Positions 16,126-24,855 of a stretch of DNA of 64,000 nucleotides are shown here, piece after piece; within the stretch, counting starts at the first letter, position 1, and each line of letters starts with the position of its first letter. The DNA is from Acinetobacter lanii (lineage in GTDB: Bacteria > Pseudomonadota > Gammaproteobacteria > Pseudomonadales > Moraxellaceae). The position numbers were made by a program, and so were the translations under genes. The notes under the pieces are model-generated. The model ran no database searches and was not told where the DNA came from. It saw nothing but the letters and a program-made list of their open reading frames with translations. Location of the stretch: contig NZ_CP049916.1 in assembly GCF_011578285.1 (NCBI RefSeq), positions 372,001 to 436,000 on the forward strand. Direction: 5' to 3'.

Positions 16126-18012
16126 ATGAGCAAAACTTTTGCTGATTTTCCACTACACGAATCACTTCAACAAGCATTACAAACGTTAGGCTTCACTGCG
16201 CCTACAGCCGTTCAAGAACAAGCGGTACCTGCTGCTCTTGAAGGTAAAGATTTGCTTGTATCGAGCCAAACTGGTTCTGGTAAAACTGCTGCTTTCTTAC
16301 TTCCAACATTAAATGCGTTGGCGACAAATGAAGATACTTTAACTTCATTTAAAGACCGTATGCGTGCTGTAACTGCACCAAATATTTTAGTTTTATGTCC
16401 TACGCGTGAATTGGCACAACAAGTAAGCCAAGACGCGATTGCACTTGTACGTCACATGAAAGGTGTTCGTATTGCTGCAATCATGGGTGGTATGCCTTTT
16501 GGTAAACAAATCCAACAATTAAAAGGCGCGCAAGTGGTTGTAGCGACTCCAGGTCGTTTACTTGATCTTGTAAACCGTCGTCAAATTAAACTTGACCAAG
16601 TTGATGCGTTGATCGTTGACGAAGCGGATCGTATGCTTGACCTAGGTTTCTCTGAAGACTTAGAAGCAATCAGTGATTTAGCGAACAACCGTAAGCAAAC
16701 ATTGATGTTCTCTGCAACGTTTGCAGGTCGTATCATTACCCTTGCTGAACGTATGATGAATGATCCTGTACGTATTGCGATCGAAACTGGTCACTCTACG
16801 AACATGGACATCACTCAAACATTGCATTGGACTGATGGCTTTGAGCACAAGAAAAAATTATTGACACATTGGTTAAGCGCTGAAGATGTTGATCAAGCTG
16901 TTGTATTTGCTTCAACACAAGAAGACACTGACATGCTTGCTGAAGAGCTTGCAGAAGCGGGTCTTTCAGTTGTCGCACTTCATGGTGCGATGCCGCAAAC
17001 TGTTCGTAACCGTCGTTTACGCAGCATCCGTGAAGGTCGTGCAAAAATCTTAGTTGCAACTGACGTTGCAGCGCGTGGTCTTGACGTACCAACAATTTCT
17101 CACGTAATTAACTTCGGTCTTCCAATGAAGAACGAAGACTATGTACACCGTATTGGTCGTACTGGTCGTGCGGGTCGTACTGGTAAAGCAATCACTTTAG
17201 CGACTTATCGTGAACGCGGTAAAATCCGTGCTTTAGAAGACTTCCTAGATGCACGTTTAAACGTGACTGAAATTGAAGGTCTTGAGCCATCTCCACCTCC
17301 TGCACGTGGTGCACGTGATGGTGCTGGTCGTGGCCGTGGTGGTCGTGATGGCGGTGGTCGTGGTCGTGGTGGTTTCGGCGGTCGTGATGGCGCGGGTCGT
17401 GCTCGTTTCGAAGGTGAGTCTAACTTTAAACGTCGTGAAGGCGGTGATGATCGTCCACGTCGTAGCTTCGATGACAAACCACGTGGTGAACGTCCTTCTT
17501 ATGGCGATGATCGTCCTAAGCGTGACTTTGGTGATCGTCCAGCACCACGTCGTGAAGGCGGTTTCGGTGATCGTCCACAACGTTCGTTTGATGATCGTCC
17601 AAAACGTGATTTCGGTGATCGTCCAGCACCACGTCGTGAAGGCGGTTTCGGTGATCGTCCACAACGTTCTTTCGATGATCGTCCAAAGCGTGATTTCGGT
17701 GATCGTCCAGCGCCACGTCGTGAAGGTGGTTTCAATGATAAACCGCGTTTCGCTGGCAATGATGACAACCGTGGTAACAGCGTAGATTACAAACCACGTC
17801 GTGAAGGTAGCTTCGCTGACCGTCCAAAACGTGATTTCGGTGATCGTCCAGCGCCACGTCGTGAAGGTGGTTTTGGTGACCGTCCACAACGTTCTTTCGA
17901 TGATCGTCCAAAACGTACTTTTGGTGATGACCGTCCTAAACGTGAATTTAATCCAGATCGTCCACGCCGTGAAGGTGGTGAAGATCGTCCACGTCGTAAA
18001 TTTAACGACTAA
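16126..18012 (+). CDS. DEAD-box ATP-dependent RNA helicase with RG-rich repeat tail
   Basis: 628-residue cytoplasmic RNA helicase of the RhlE/DeaD type. The Q motif region (FTAPTAVQEQAVP) precedes the Walker A SQTGSGKT at residues 47-54. PTRELAQQ (motif Ia), DEAD at 165-168, SAT at 196-198, ATDVAARGLD and HRIGRTGRAG (motif VI) complete the core. After about residue 385 the protein becomes a low-complexity basic tail of more than 230 residues. This tail has an Arg/Gly-rich block followed by near-identical 28-residue repeats built on DRPKRDFGDRPAPRREGG. Such tails bind RNA and promote condensate formation in other helicases. Functions in RNA decay or ribosome assembly under cold are inferred from the family. 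Confidence 0.93.
   Translation: MSKTFADFPLHESLQQALQTLGFTAPTAVQEQAVPAALEGKDLLVSSQTGSGKTAAFLLPTLNALATNEDTLTSFKDRMRAVTAPNILVLCPTRELAQQVSQDAIALVRHMKGVRIAAIMGGMPFGKQIQQLKGAQVVVATPGRLLDLVNRRQIKLDQVDALIVDEADRMLDLGFSEDLEAISDLANNRKQTLMFSATFAGRIITLAERMMNDPVRIAIETGHSTNMDITQTLHWTDGFEHKKKLLTHWLSAEDVDQAVVFASTQEDTDMLAEELAEAGLSVVALHGAMPQTVRNRRLRSIREGRAKILVATDVAARGLDVPTISHVINFGLPMKNEDYVHRIGRTGRAGRTGKAITLATYRERGKIRALEDFLDARLNVTEIEGLEPSPPPARGARDGAGRGRGGRDGGGRGRGGFGGRDGAGRARFEGESNFKRREGGDDRPRRSFDDKPRGERPSYGDDRPKRDFGDRPAPRREGGFGDRPQRSFDDRPKRDFGDRPAPRREGGFGDRPQRSFDDRPKRDFGDRPAPRREGGFNDKPRFAGNDDNRGNSVDYKPRREGSFADRPKRDFGDRPAPRREGGFGDRPQRSFDDRPKRTFGDDRPKREFNPDRPRREGGEDRPRRKFND
17509..17925 (+). repeat. 84-bp tandem coding repeats in the helicase tail
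   Basis: Three contiguous units with exact 84-bp periodicity start at 17509, 17593 and 17677. The third decays after about 60 bp. A further unit starts at 17818 after a divergent stretch. Each unit encodes 28 residues, so copy-number change keeps the frame. The nucleotide identity between units is very high, which suggests recent duplication or gene conversion. Confidence 0.9.
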
Positions 18013-18026
18013 GACCGCATAAATCT

Positions 18027-18056
18027 AAAAAAACCAGTCAATTGACTGGTTTTTTT
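18027..18056 (+). terminator. Terminator of the DEAD-box helicase gene
   Basis: 13-bp stem AAAAAAACCAGTC (18027-18039) with its exact complement (18044-18056) and an AATT loop, ending in T7. It lies 14 nt past the stop. Confidence 0.93.
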
Positions 18057-18129
18057 ATTGCGTATAAAAAATAATCTGATAGAATAAATATGCAAACTAG
18101 GTCATGTTTTTTTAAATAAGTGGTGCATA

Positions 18130-18252
18130 ATGAATAATAATAACGTTGTTAAAGTAAGCCATCACTCAGCGTTGGGAATGCTTATGCTTTACGTATTTAG
18201 CGTGTTGTTAATCTCGAATATCGGATACTTTGTGTATAGCATGGTAATTTAA
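18130..18252 (+). CDS. 40-aa single-helix membrane protein (small ORF)
   Basis: The ATG at 18130 opens a frame of 40 codons: a polar Asn-rich start (MNNNNVVKVSHHS), then a single long hydrophobic helix (LGMLMLYVFSVLLISNIGYF) and a short end. A purine-rich TAAGTGG sits 8 nt upstream. It lies alone between the helicase terminator and the mla operon. I do not recognise the family. The composition is what a real single-pass membrane peptide looks like, but 40 codons is short enough for chance. Confidence 0.4.
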   Translation: MNNNNVVKVSHHSALGMLMLYVFSVLLISNIGYFVYSMVI

Positions 18253-18453
18253 TATTGTGTCTAAGAAGACAGTAAACCCATTAAAAGTCTAATAAAATTA
18301 CATTATTTCAAAGATATAAAATAAATATATAATAATAAAATTGAGCAATAATGCTACAATGTTCAACCATTTAAGCCATCATCAATAACATTATAATTTT
18401 GCTGTAATAGGCTATAGTGTGCAAGCTGATAAATTGCAGGAACATGCTCAGCT

Positions 18454-19272
18454 ATGAATAATCAAACGCTCAACAATGCTCAAGCCTTTATCGAAGTCAA
18501 AAACTTGAGTTTCAATCGTGGTGAACGGGTCATTTACGATAATGTAAACCTAACAATAAGACGCGGACAAATTACCGCGATTATGGGCCCCTCAGGCACC
18601 GGTAAAACTACATTACTTCGTTTAATTGGCGGACAACTCAGCCCTGATGCGGGTGAAGTCTTGCTCGACGGAAAAAATATCGCACATATGTCGCGTCAAG
18701 AGCTTTTTGCAGCACGTGCGCGTATGGGGATGCTGTTTCAAAGCGGTGCGCTATTTACCGATATGTCGGTATATGAAAATGTCGCTTTTCCAATTCGCGC
18801 ACATACGCAGTTATCTGAACATCTGATTACAGAATTGGTTGCATTGAAACTTGAATCAGTGGGACTACGTGGCGCTGAACAGATGATGCCGTCCGAACTC
18901 TCAGGCGGGATGAACCGTCGTGTGGCTTTGGCACGTGCCATTGCACTTGACCCTGAACTGATCATGTATGACGAACCTTTTGCAGGTCAAGATCCGATTG
19001 TGATGGGGGTTTTAACCCGATTAATTCGTTCCTTACGTGAAGCACTTGATCTGACCACCATTATCGTATCGCATGATGTGGCTGAAACTTTATCGATTGC
19101 TGATTACATTTATGTGGTGGCTGAAGGCAAGGTTCAAGGTGAGGGGGCACCTGCACAATTACGTGAACATTCATCGCCCTTTGTTCAACAATTTCTCACA
19201 GGTGCGGTTGAAGGCCCTGTCGATTATCAATTTAGTCATCAAGCTTATTTGAGTGCTGAGGTACGTTCATGA
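18454..19272 (+). CDS. mlaF: Phospholipid ABC transporter ATP-binding protein MlaF
   Basis: 272-residue ATPase of the Mla system, which moves glycerophospholipids between the inner and outer membrane and keeps the outer leaflet asymmetric. Walker A is GPSGTGKT (residues 45-52), the ABC signature LSGGM (149-153), Walker B LIMYDEP (169-175) and the switch His in [23 protein letters not shown] is typical of the MlaF/MkI subgroup. It is the first gene of mlaFEDCB and overlaps mlaE by 4 nt. The 200 nt upstream is AT-rich and should hold the promoter, but I cannot assign it with confidence. Confidence 0.96.
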   Translation: MNNQTLNNAQAFIEVKNLSFNRGERVIYDNVNLTIRRGQITAIMGPSGTGKTTLLRLIGGQLSPDAGEVLLDGKNIAHMSRQELFAARARMGMLFQSGALFTDMSVYENVAFPIRAHTQLSEHLITELVALKLESVGLRGAEQMMPSELSGGMNRRVALARAIALDPELIMYDEPFAGQDPIVMGVLTRLIRSLREALDLTTIIVSHDVAETLSIADYIYVVAEGKVQGEGAPAQLREHSSPFVQQFLTGAVEGPVDYQFSHQAYLSAEVRS

Positions 19273-20048
19273 ATGCGATTCGCTTATTAGGGCAACGCGT
19301 CATTGAGCGTGTAAGTGGCATCGGTGTAGCAGCCATGATGCTTTTGCAGATCCTATTTTCAATGCCGACATGGTTGGGGGTGAAATTATTCATTTACCAA
19401 ATGTACCGTGTGGGCGTGATGTCATTGTTGATTATTGCGGTTTCGGGTTTATTTATAGGTGCGGTACTCGGTCTGCAGATGTATAGCATTTTGGTGACCT
19501 TTGGCAGTGAGGCGATGCTTGGTGCAGCCGTGTCATTAACCTTACTGCGTGAATTGGCACCTGTGGTTGCAGCATTATTGTTTGCAGGCCGTGCCGGTTC
19601 TGCCTTGACCGCTGAAATTGGCTTGATGAAAGCGACTGAGCAGTTGTCGAGCATGGAAATGATTGGAGTTGATCCGCTGAAGCGCATCATTTCACCGCGT
19701 CTGTGGGCGGGGGTTTTTAGCCTACCGATGTTGGCGGTGATCTTTGCGGCGATTGGCATCATGGGCGGTAAGCTGGTGGGGGTTGATTTTCTCGGTGCAG
19801 ATGAAGGATCGTATTGGAGTGGTATGGAGAATACTGTTCAATTCTATAAAGATGTCTTGAATGGCACCATCATAAAAAGTTTTGTATTTGCCTTGTTGTG
19901 TACTTGGATTGCCGTATATCAAGGCTATTCATGCGAACCGACGTCAGAAGGTATTGCAACATCAACAACACGTACAGTGGTTTATTCGTCGTTGTGTGTC
20001 TTAGGTTTTGATTTCGTGTTGACTGCGGTCATGTTCGGAGGTGTTTAA
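19269..20048 (+). CDS. mlaE: Phospholipid ABC transporter permease MlaE
   Basis: 259-residue inner-membrane permease with five to six hydrophobic helices. Conserved features are [16 protein letters not shown], the [26 protein letters not shown] coupling segment split around the Arg-Ala-Gly motif, and [20 protein letters not shown]. It forms the membrane core with MlaF on the inside and the MlaD hexamer in the periplasm. It overlaps mlaF by 4 nt and mlaD by 1 nt, so translation is coupled. Confidence 0.96.
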   Translation: MNAIRLLGQRVIERVSGIGVAAMMLLQILFSMPTWLGVKLFIYQMYRVGVMSLLIIAVSGLFIGAVLGLQMYSILVTFGSEAMLGAAVSLTLLRELAPVVAALLFAGRAGSALTAEIGLMKATEQLSSMEMIGVDPLKRIISPRLWAGVFSLPMLAVIFAAIGIMGGKLVGVDFLGADEGSYWSGMENTVQFYKDVLNGTIIKSFVFALLCTWIAVYQGYSCEPTSEGIATSTTRTVVYSSLCVLGFDFVLTAVMFGGV

Positions 20049-20728
20049 TGAAATCACGTACTAGTGAGCTAGCAGTCGGAATTTTTGTTATTGTTTTTGG
20101 CATTGCATTGTTTTTCTTGGCGATGAAAGTCAGTGGTTTGGTGGGAACCAATCTCAAAGACAGCTATAGCATGACGGCTGTATTTGATAATGTGAATGGG
20201 ATTAAACCGCGTGCCAAAGTGGCGCTCAGTGGTGTAAAAGTCGGTGAAGTCGAGTCGATTACCCTTGATCCAGTGACACGCTTAGCCACCGTTAAATTTA
20301 ATTTAGATGGCACGATGACCTCTTTTAATTCCGAACAACTAAAACAAGTTCAAAAAGATGCGCTTGAAGAATTACGTTACAGCGCAGACTATGAAGCAGC
20401 GACACCTGCGAAACAAAAAGAAATGGAACAACAACGTATTGCTAACATGAAGTCCATCACCAATATTGATGAAGATGCTTACATTATGGTGGCAACCAAC
20501 GGTCTATTGGGCGAGAAATACTTGAAGATCGTACCAGGTGGTGGCTTGAACTATATTCAGCGTGGCGGTCAAATTGGTAACACCCAAAGCACCATGGAAA
20601 TTGAAGATTTGGTGTCTAAGTTTGTAACGGGTGGCGCAGGTGATAAACCTAGTCAACAAGAAGCGGGCGCAGAAAGTTCAGCTCCCCAACAAGAATCAGC
20701 AGATGCACAAACATCATTTGTTGAATAA
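20048..20728 (+). CDS. mlaD: Outer-membrane lipid asymmetry MCE-domain protein MlaD
   Basis: 226-residue inner-membrane-anchored MCE protein. One N-terminal helix (about residues 8-29) precedes the MCE domain with VFDNVNGIKPRAKVALSGVK and GEVESITLDP. A central insertion rich in Gln/Glu and Lys (about residues 95-135) interrupts the usual order, and the pore segment TNGLLGEKYLKIVPGG follows. The C-terminal tail is Gln/Ser/Ala-rich and probably disordered. MlaD hexamers form a tunnel for lipid between MlaE and MlaC. The insertion agrees with what I recall of Acinetobacter MlaD, which is longer than the E. coli protein. Confidence 0.94.
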   Translation: MKSRTSELAVGIFVIVFGIALFFLAMKVSGLVGTNLKDSYSMTAVFDNVNGIKPRAKVALSGVKVGEVESITLDPVTRLATVKFNLDGTMTSFNSEQLKQVQKDALEELRYSADYEAATPAKQKEMEQQRIANMKSITNIDEDAYIMVATNGLLGEKYLKIVPGGGLNYIQRGGQIGNTQSTMEIEDLVSKFVTGGAGDKPSQQEAGAESSAPQQESADAQTSFVE

Positions 20729-20745
20729 TACAGAGGATACTTTGA

Positions 20746-21378
20746 ATGAATACTTTAGTGAAACACTCTCTCACAGCAACGGTTCTATCGACAATGATCA
20801 TGGGCTCAGCGTTTGCTGCACCTGCTGAAACACCACCTGCATTTATTAAAAAAGTGGCAGATGGCCTAATTTCACGCTTAAAAGCCGATCAAGCAAAACT
20901 ACAAAATAATCCGGCTGCTGTTAAAGCGCTTGTGCGTCAAAACCTAGACCCGTACATCGACTCACAATCGTTCACTCGTATTGTGATGGGAACTTATGCC
21001 ACCAATCAGTATAGTTCTGCGGCACAACGTGCTCAGTTTGAGAAGAATTTCCGTGAAACTTTGATTGAAAACTACGGCAGTGCGTTCTCTAAATTCAGCA
21101 ACCAAACGTATACTTTGCGTCCGTATAAAGCCTCGACCAGTAAGAATCCTGTGGTGACTTTGGACTTCAATAACAAAGGTGAAAAAATCCCAGTATCGTT
21201 CCAGTTGGCAGATACCGGTAATCAATGGAAAATCCGTAATATCAACGTTTCGGGTATTGATTTAGGTTTGCAATTCCGTAATCAATTTGCGGCCACCGTT
21301 AAACGTAACGGCGGTAATATTGATAAAGCAATTGCCAACTTTAAACCTGATGCAGATGCTGTGATTGATAAAAAATAA
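20746..21378 (+). CDS. mlaC: Periplasmic phospholipid-binding protein MlaC
   Basis: 210 residues with a Sec signal peptide cleaved at about SAFA-APAET (residues 22-26). It carries lipids between the MlaA/OmpC complex in the outer membrane and MlaD. The mature part fits the MlaC/Ttg2D fold: QNLDPYIDSQSFTRIVMG near the start and FRETLIENYGSAFSKF in the middle. It lies 17 nt after mlaD in the same operon. Confidence 0.95.
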   Translation: MNTLVKHSLTATVLSTMIMGSAFAAPAETPPAFIKKVADGLISRLKADQAKLQNNPAAVKALVRQNLDPYIDSQSFTRIVMGTYATNQYSSAAQRAQFEKNFRETLIENYGSAFSKFSNQTYTLRPYKASTSKNPVVTLDFNNKGEKIPVSFQLADTGNQWKIRNINVSGIDLGLQFRNQFAATVKRNGGNIDKAIANFKPDADAVIDKK

Positions 21379-21420
21379 TGGGTTTGCATTGAAGCATACA
21401 AGTATAGATAAGGGTGACGC

Positions 21421-21708
21421 ATGATTCAGTTGAAAGATCAGGAACTCAAAGTTTCAGGCAAAATCGACTACGACAATGCTGAGCAATACTATCAGTCAGG
21501 CATTCAACAGATTAAACAACATGCGCAATTTCCGCTGGTGGTCAATTTGGCGGAGTTAGAACAGGGCAGTACTTTGGCCTTGGCGGTATTTATTCGTTGG
21601 TTGCGTCAAACGCCAGATTCGCAAAGTTTGGTGTTTAAATCTGTTCCTACTAAAATGATGAAAATTATTCAGTCTTGTCATTTGGAAGATGATTTGAAGT
21701 TAATCTGA
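21421..21708 (+). CDS. mlaB: STAS-domain protein MlaB
   Basis: 95-residue single STAS domain that binds MlaF and is needed for its activity. It shows the alternating strand/helix pattern with VVNLAELEQGSTLALAVFIRWLRQ. The serine that is phosphorylated in anti-sigma-antagonist STAS proteins is not conserved in function here; the Ser-Thr pair occurs in EQGSTLAL. It is the last gene of mlaFEDCB, 42 nt after mlaC, and is followed by a terminator. Confidence 0.9.
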   Translation: MIQLKDQELKVSGKIDYDNAEQYYQSGIQQIKQHAQFPLVVNLAELEQGSTLALAVFIRWLRQTPDSQSLVFKSVPTKMMKIIQSCHLEDDLKLI

Positions 21709-21732
21709 AGTTGCAAAATTTCTCTCATAAAG

Positions 21733-21757
21733 AAAGCACCTAAGGGTGCTTTTTTTA
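21733..21757 (+). terminator. Terminator of the mla operon
   Basis: 8-bp stem AAAGCACC (21733-21740) with its complement (21745-21752), TAAG loop and T7 tail, 24 nt past mlaB. Confidence 0.92.
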
Positions 21758-21783
21758 TATTCAGGTAATACAAATCTCCCTAG

Positions 21784-21804
21784 CCCTCTCCTGTTAGGAG
21801 AGGG
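21784..21804. repeat. REP-like palindrome CCCTCTCCT/AGGAGAGGG
   Basis: A perfect 9-bp inverted repeat with a GTT spacer between the mla terminator and the end of corA. It has no T tract on either strand, so it is not a standard terminator. Short palindromes of this composition recur between genes in many Acinetobacter genomes. Only one copy is seen in this window. Confidence 0.55.
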
Positions 21805-21816
21805 AATTGAAATGGA

Positions 21817-22830
21817 TCAGATCCATTTTTTCCATCGGAAGTAAATTAATGGACCAATGAAGAATGCGATCAGGATCGTGATGACCACAATAAAACTGGT
21901 GGTGCCTTGCGCGAAAGGTAATACATCGGTATTCATGCCATAGACACTAGCAACCAACATTGGTGGCGCGAGCATACTCGGTAAAATCGAGAAGCGACGG
22001 ATCGTGTCATTCTGCTCGGAATTAATGAATCCTGAGGTGGTGTCGAGTAAGAAACGAACCTTTTGGAATAGAAAGGCATCATGTTCGACCAGAGAGCGCA
22101 CGTCCTCACTCAGTTCGCGAATATCGGCATCATAAATATGACTGCCCAATGCGCGTGGGCGTGATAAGAAAGTCAGCACACGGCGTAAGTCGATTAAGCA
22201 GAGCTGTGCTTTTCCGATCATGTCTTCTTTTTGCGCCAAACGGGTAATCATGTCATCCAAATCTAAAATCTGTTCACGATGGCGCACGTTCAAGACTTCG
22301 GTGGAATAGGATTCCAAGTCTTTGTGAATGTCTTCTAAGATATCTGCCAGTTCATCGAGTTTGGCTTCCAATAAGCCGAGTAACACCCAAGTCGGGTCTT
22401 TATAGTCGATGTCATAGTCATTACGACGCGCACGCGCACGGAAGGCACGAAACGCCACCAGTTTTTCACCACGTAAGGTAAATAAACGGTCTTTATGCAA
22501 AATAAAAGCAACGGTTTGTACGGTTGCCAGCATATTGCTGGATTCTTCAGCATCATCTTCAACTTGGTAATTTTTATTTTTCGTTAAAAAATAAGTACTG
22601 ATATGTAAAATACCATCGTCATCACGGTAGAATCGTGCCGATGATGAAATGTCTTCCAATGATTTTAAAGTCGGTAAGGTTTGCTCGTAGGCTTCGAGTA
22701 CCCATTCTTGCTCATCTTGTGAGGGTGCAATTAAATCGACCCAGACCAGTTCGGGATGTAGGTCAAATCCACCATTGATGGTTGCATCTTCTAAGCTACC
22801 GCGCTCTGTGGCGTAAAAGGCTTCAAGCAT
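21817..22830 (-). CDS. corA: CorA-family magnesium/cobalt transporter
   Basis: 337-residue inner-membrane Mg2+ channel of the 2-TM-GxN family. A long cytoplasmic part with extended helices (for example the LDELADILEDIHKDLESYS region) is followed by two C-terminal helices. The selectivity signature GMN is at residues 298-300 (VYGMN), just after the first helix, and the protein ends in a basic RWKKWI tail. The acidic loop after GMN is short and not strongly charged. It is monocistronic and convergent with mla. Confidence 0.93.
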   Translation of the reverse strand: MLEAFYATERGSLEDATINGGFDLHPELVWVDLIAPSQDEQEWVLEAYEQTLPTLKSLEDISSSARFYRDDDGILHISTYFLTKNKNYQVEDDAEESSNMLATVQTVAFILHKDRLFTLRGEKLVAFRAFRARARRNDYDIDYKDPTWVLLGLLEAKLDELADILEDIHKDLESYSTEVLNVRHREQILDLDDMITRLAQKEDMIGKAQLCLIDLRRVLTFLSRPRALGSHIYDADIRELSEDVRSLVEHDAFLFQKVRFLLDTTSGFINSEQNDTIRRFSILPSMLAPPMLVASVYGMNTDVLPFAQGTTSFIVVITILIAFFIGPLIYFRWKKWI

Positions 22831-22989
22831 TTGATCTTTTCTCCTTAGCGCAGTAATGGTTTATAACGATGGGTGTATTTTAGACAAGGATGGCATGAAA
22901 GAACACTGATTACATCACTAAATAATTTAAAAATATCACATATAGTCTAGTTTTAAGGCAAGACAACAAAACAGTAGGGTTAAACGGGT

Positions 22990-23586
22990 ATGAAATCTAT
23001 CGCCATTTTTTGCGGTTCAACATTGGGAACCGATGCCATCTTTGCAGAAACCGCACAACGCACCGGTCAATTGATTGCCGAACAAGGCAAAACATTGGTC
23101 TATGGTGGCGGCCGCTCCGGTCTGATGGGAATCGTGGCAGACAGTGCTTTGGCGGCAGGGGGCAAAGTAATTGGGGTGATTCCGCAAGGCTTGGTCGATC
23201 GTGAATTGGCGCACCCGAATTTAACTGAATTGCATGTGGTGACCAGTATGCATGAACGTAAAACCTTAATGGCAGAGTTGTCTGATGGTTTTATTGCCTT
23301 ACCCGGTGGGGCAGGTACTTTAGAGGAAATTTTTGAACAATGGACTTGGGCACAATTGGGGATTCATTTAAAACCGTGTGCTTTTTTAAATGTAGAAGGC
23401 TTTTATGATCCATTATTGCAATTCATTCGATTGACCACGGAAAAAGAATTTACCCGCACACGTTTTACCGATGCCTTAATCCATTCAGCGTCCATTGAAG
23501 AAATTTTAAATCAGTTTGAACACTATGTTGCGCCACAACCGAAATGGGGCGTACAAGATCATAAAGAACTGATTCAAATAGATTAA
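22990..23586 (+). CDS. LOG-family (TIGR00730) cytokinin riboside 5'-monophosphate phosphoribohydrolase-like protein
   Basis: 198-residue Rossmann-fold protein. The family signature PGGxGTxxE is at residues 105-113 (PGGAGTLEE), preceded by VYGGGRSGLMG (GGGRxGxMG) and by the MHERK motif at about 87-91, which contributes the active-site Arg. Members hydrolyse the N-glycosidic bond of nucleoside 5'-monophosphates; in bacteria without cytokinin the physiological substrate is usually unknown. It sits 25 nt before the Nudix gene on the same strand, and the pair might act on nucleotides together. Confidence 0.9.
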   Translation: MKSIAIFCGSTLGTDAIFAETAQRTGQLIAEQGKTLVYGGGRSGLMGIVADSALAAGGKVIGVIPQGLVDRELAHPNLTELHVVTSMHERKTLMAELSDGFIALPGGAGTLEEIFEQWTWAQLGIHLKPCAFLNVEGFYDPLLQFIRLTTEKEFTRTRFTDALIHSASIEEILNQFEHYVAPQPKWGVQDHKELIQID

Positions 23587-23611
23587 AAGTTAAAGACATT
23601 AAGAGAAACCA

Positions 23612-24012
23612 ATGAACACCATTACTGTGGCAGCGGCCATTATTCGCAATGATCAGAATCAATTGTTATTGGTACGCAAAAAAATACCGATTTCTTTATG
23701 CAAGTGGGCGGTAAGCTTGAGCCGAATGAAGCGCCTGAGCAGACCATGTTGCGTGAGATTCAAGAAGAAATTGGAGTAAACGCCACAATTGAACAATTCA
23801 TTGGTCGTTTTGAAACCCAAGCTGCCAATGAGGCTGATCATCTGTTGGTGAGCTATGTGTATCACGTAACGCTTGAAGGTTCACCAAAAATTGATGCGGA
23901 AATTGCCGAAATGAAATGGATTGATTTGGATGCAGAACCCTCATTTTTGGCACCCTTAACCACTGAGGTGGTGATTCCATGGTGTCAGCAGCACGGGCTT
24001 GCTACGGTGTAA
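23612..24012 (+). pseudogene. Nudix hydrolase, interrupted by a frameshift in an A7 run
   Basis: The ATG at 23612 starts MNTITVAAAIIRNDQNQLLLV, the usual first strand of a small Nudix enzyme. The frame then breaks at the A7 run at 23678-23684 and stops after about 60 codons. The rest of the enzyme continues in the other frame to 24012, with a complete Nudix box GxxxxxExxxxxxxREUxEExGU (GGKLEPNEAPEQTMLREIQE plus EIGV). One more A, or a -1 slip on the A run, restores the expected RKKNTDFFMQVGGKLEP. The whole gene would be about 133 residues. It may be a true pseudogene, a sequencing error in a homopolymer, or expressed by slippage. Confidence 0.8.
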
Positions 24013-24044
24013 TCGGTTTACTTGAAGTTTTCATTCAATGAACA

Positions 24045-24075
24045 ATAGCGTGCGTAGATGTGCGCTATATTTTTA
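24045..24075 (+). terminator. Terminator of the LOG/Nudix transcript
   Basis: Stem ATAGCG (24045-24050) with CGCTAT (24063-24068), extended inward by two G-U pairs and a C-G, loop GTAGAT, followed by ATTTTTATT. It overlaps the 3' end of the convergent comF gene region by a few bases. Confidence 0.7.
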
Positions 24076-24711
24076 TTGTTGTGCTGCTGCAATACATGCG
24101 ATATCAATGTGTTGGCAACCGAGTTTCTCTAAAGCATTGGCCAAGGCATCGACTGAGCTTCCTGTGGTGACCACATCATCAATGATCAAGACTTTACGAT
24201 ACTTACGTCGTTCAGATTTAATGATTTGAAATTGTTGCTCGATATTTTGCATACGCTCGACTCGGCTTAAGCCTTTTTGCGAATGTTGAGCTAAACGCAG
24301 TACCGGTTGCCAAACCGGAATATTGAATTGTTGCGCCATACGGTTGGCAATGATCAGCATTTGGTTATACCCCCGTTCACGGAGTCTTTCTGTAGAAATA
24401 GGCATCGGAACAATGGCTTGGACTTGACTTAAATTCAAAGATATTAAACTTTGAGTGAGAAGATTTTGAAAATGCAATTGTTGCTCATATTTATAGCTTT
24501 GAATGATGCGATCGATGGGGAAAGTGTAATTTAACGCGATCTGAATCGGTCGATGCTGACGCAGGATAGTGTCTTTCAGCCAAGGTAATTGTTGCCAACA
24601 CTGCTGACACAGTGAATGGCTTTGTTGAGCATCGATGCCACACAGTTGGCAAGGGAAGCAGGGCTGAATGATGCGTTGAATAAGTGCATGCACTGTATCT
24701 ATTGTCTTCAT
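24073..24711 (-). CDS. comF: ComF-family phosphoribosyltransferase-like protein
   Basis: 212 residues. The N-terminus has a CxxC-type zinc finger with Cys at 18, 21, 24, 35 and 38. The rest is a type I phosphoribosyltransferase fold with the PRPP loop VLIIDDVVTTGSS at about 174-186. ComF/GntX proteins take part in DNA uptake in competent bacteria and Acinetobacter is often competent, though a role here is inferred. It sits downstream of recG on the minus strand, 142 nt away, with a hairpin between them. Confidence 0.88.
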   Translation of the reverse strand: MKTIDTVHALIQRIIQPCFPCQLCGIDAQQSHSLCQQCWQQLPWLKDTILRQHRPIQIALNYTFPIDRIIQSYKYEQQLHFQNLLTQSLISLNLSQVQAIVPMPISTERLRERGYNQMLIIANRMAQQFNIPVWQPVLRLAQHSQKGLSRVERMQNIEQQFQIIKSERRKYRKVLIIDDVVTTGSSVDALANALEKLGCQHIDIACIAAAQQ

Positions 24712-24833
24712 CGTATTGTTATTTTTATCTATGAGTGAGCGTCTTGAATAGTATCATTTCATTTGGTGCTGTATAGGTTTTAAAGTGCATTCAATGATTC
24801 AGTTTAGCATTTGCCCTGCAATGTATGAGCTGA

Positions 24834-24855
24834 AAGCCCGAATGGTCTCGGGCTT
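24834..24855 (-). terminator. Hairpin at the recG stop codon
   Basis: 8-bp stem AAGCCCGA (24834-24841) with its complement (24848-24855), 6-nt loop. It includes the recG stop codon and is followed on the minus strand by TTTCAGCT, a poor T tract, so termination may be partial. Confidence 0.55.

Noticed and set aside
17257..17889. Long antisense and alternative-frame ORFs (210 and 170 codons) over the helicase tail
   Set aside because: They exist only because the repeat tail has low-complexity codons. The Thr/Trp- and Val-rich translations mirror the repeats and have no own start signals.
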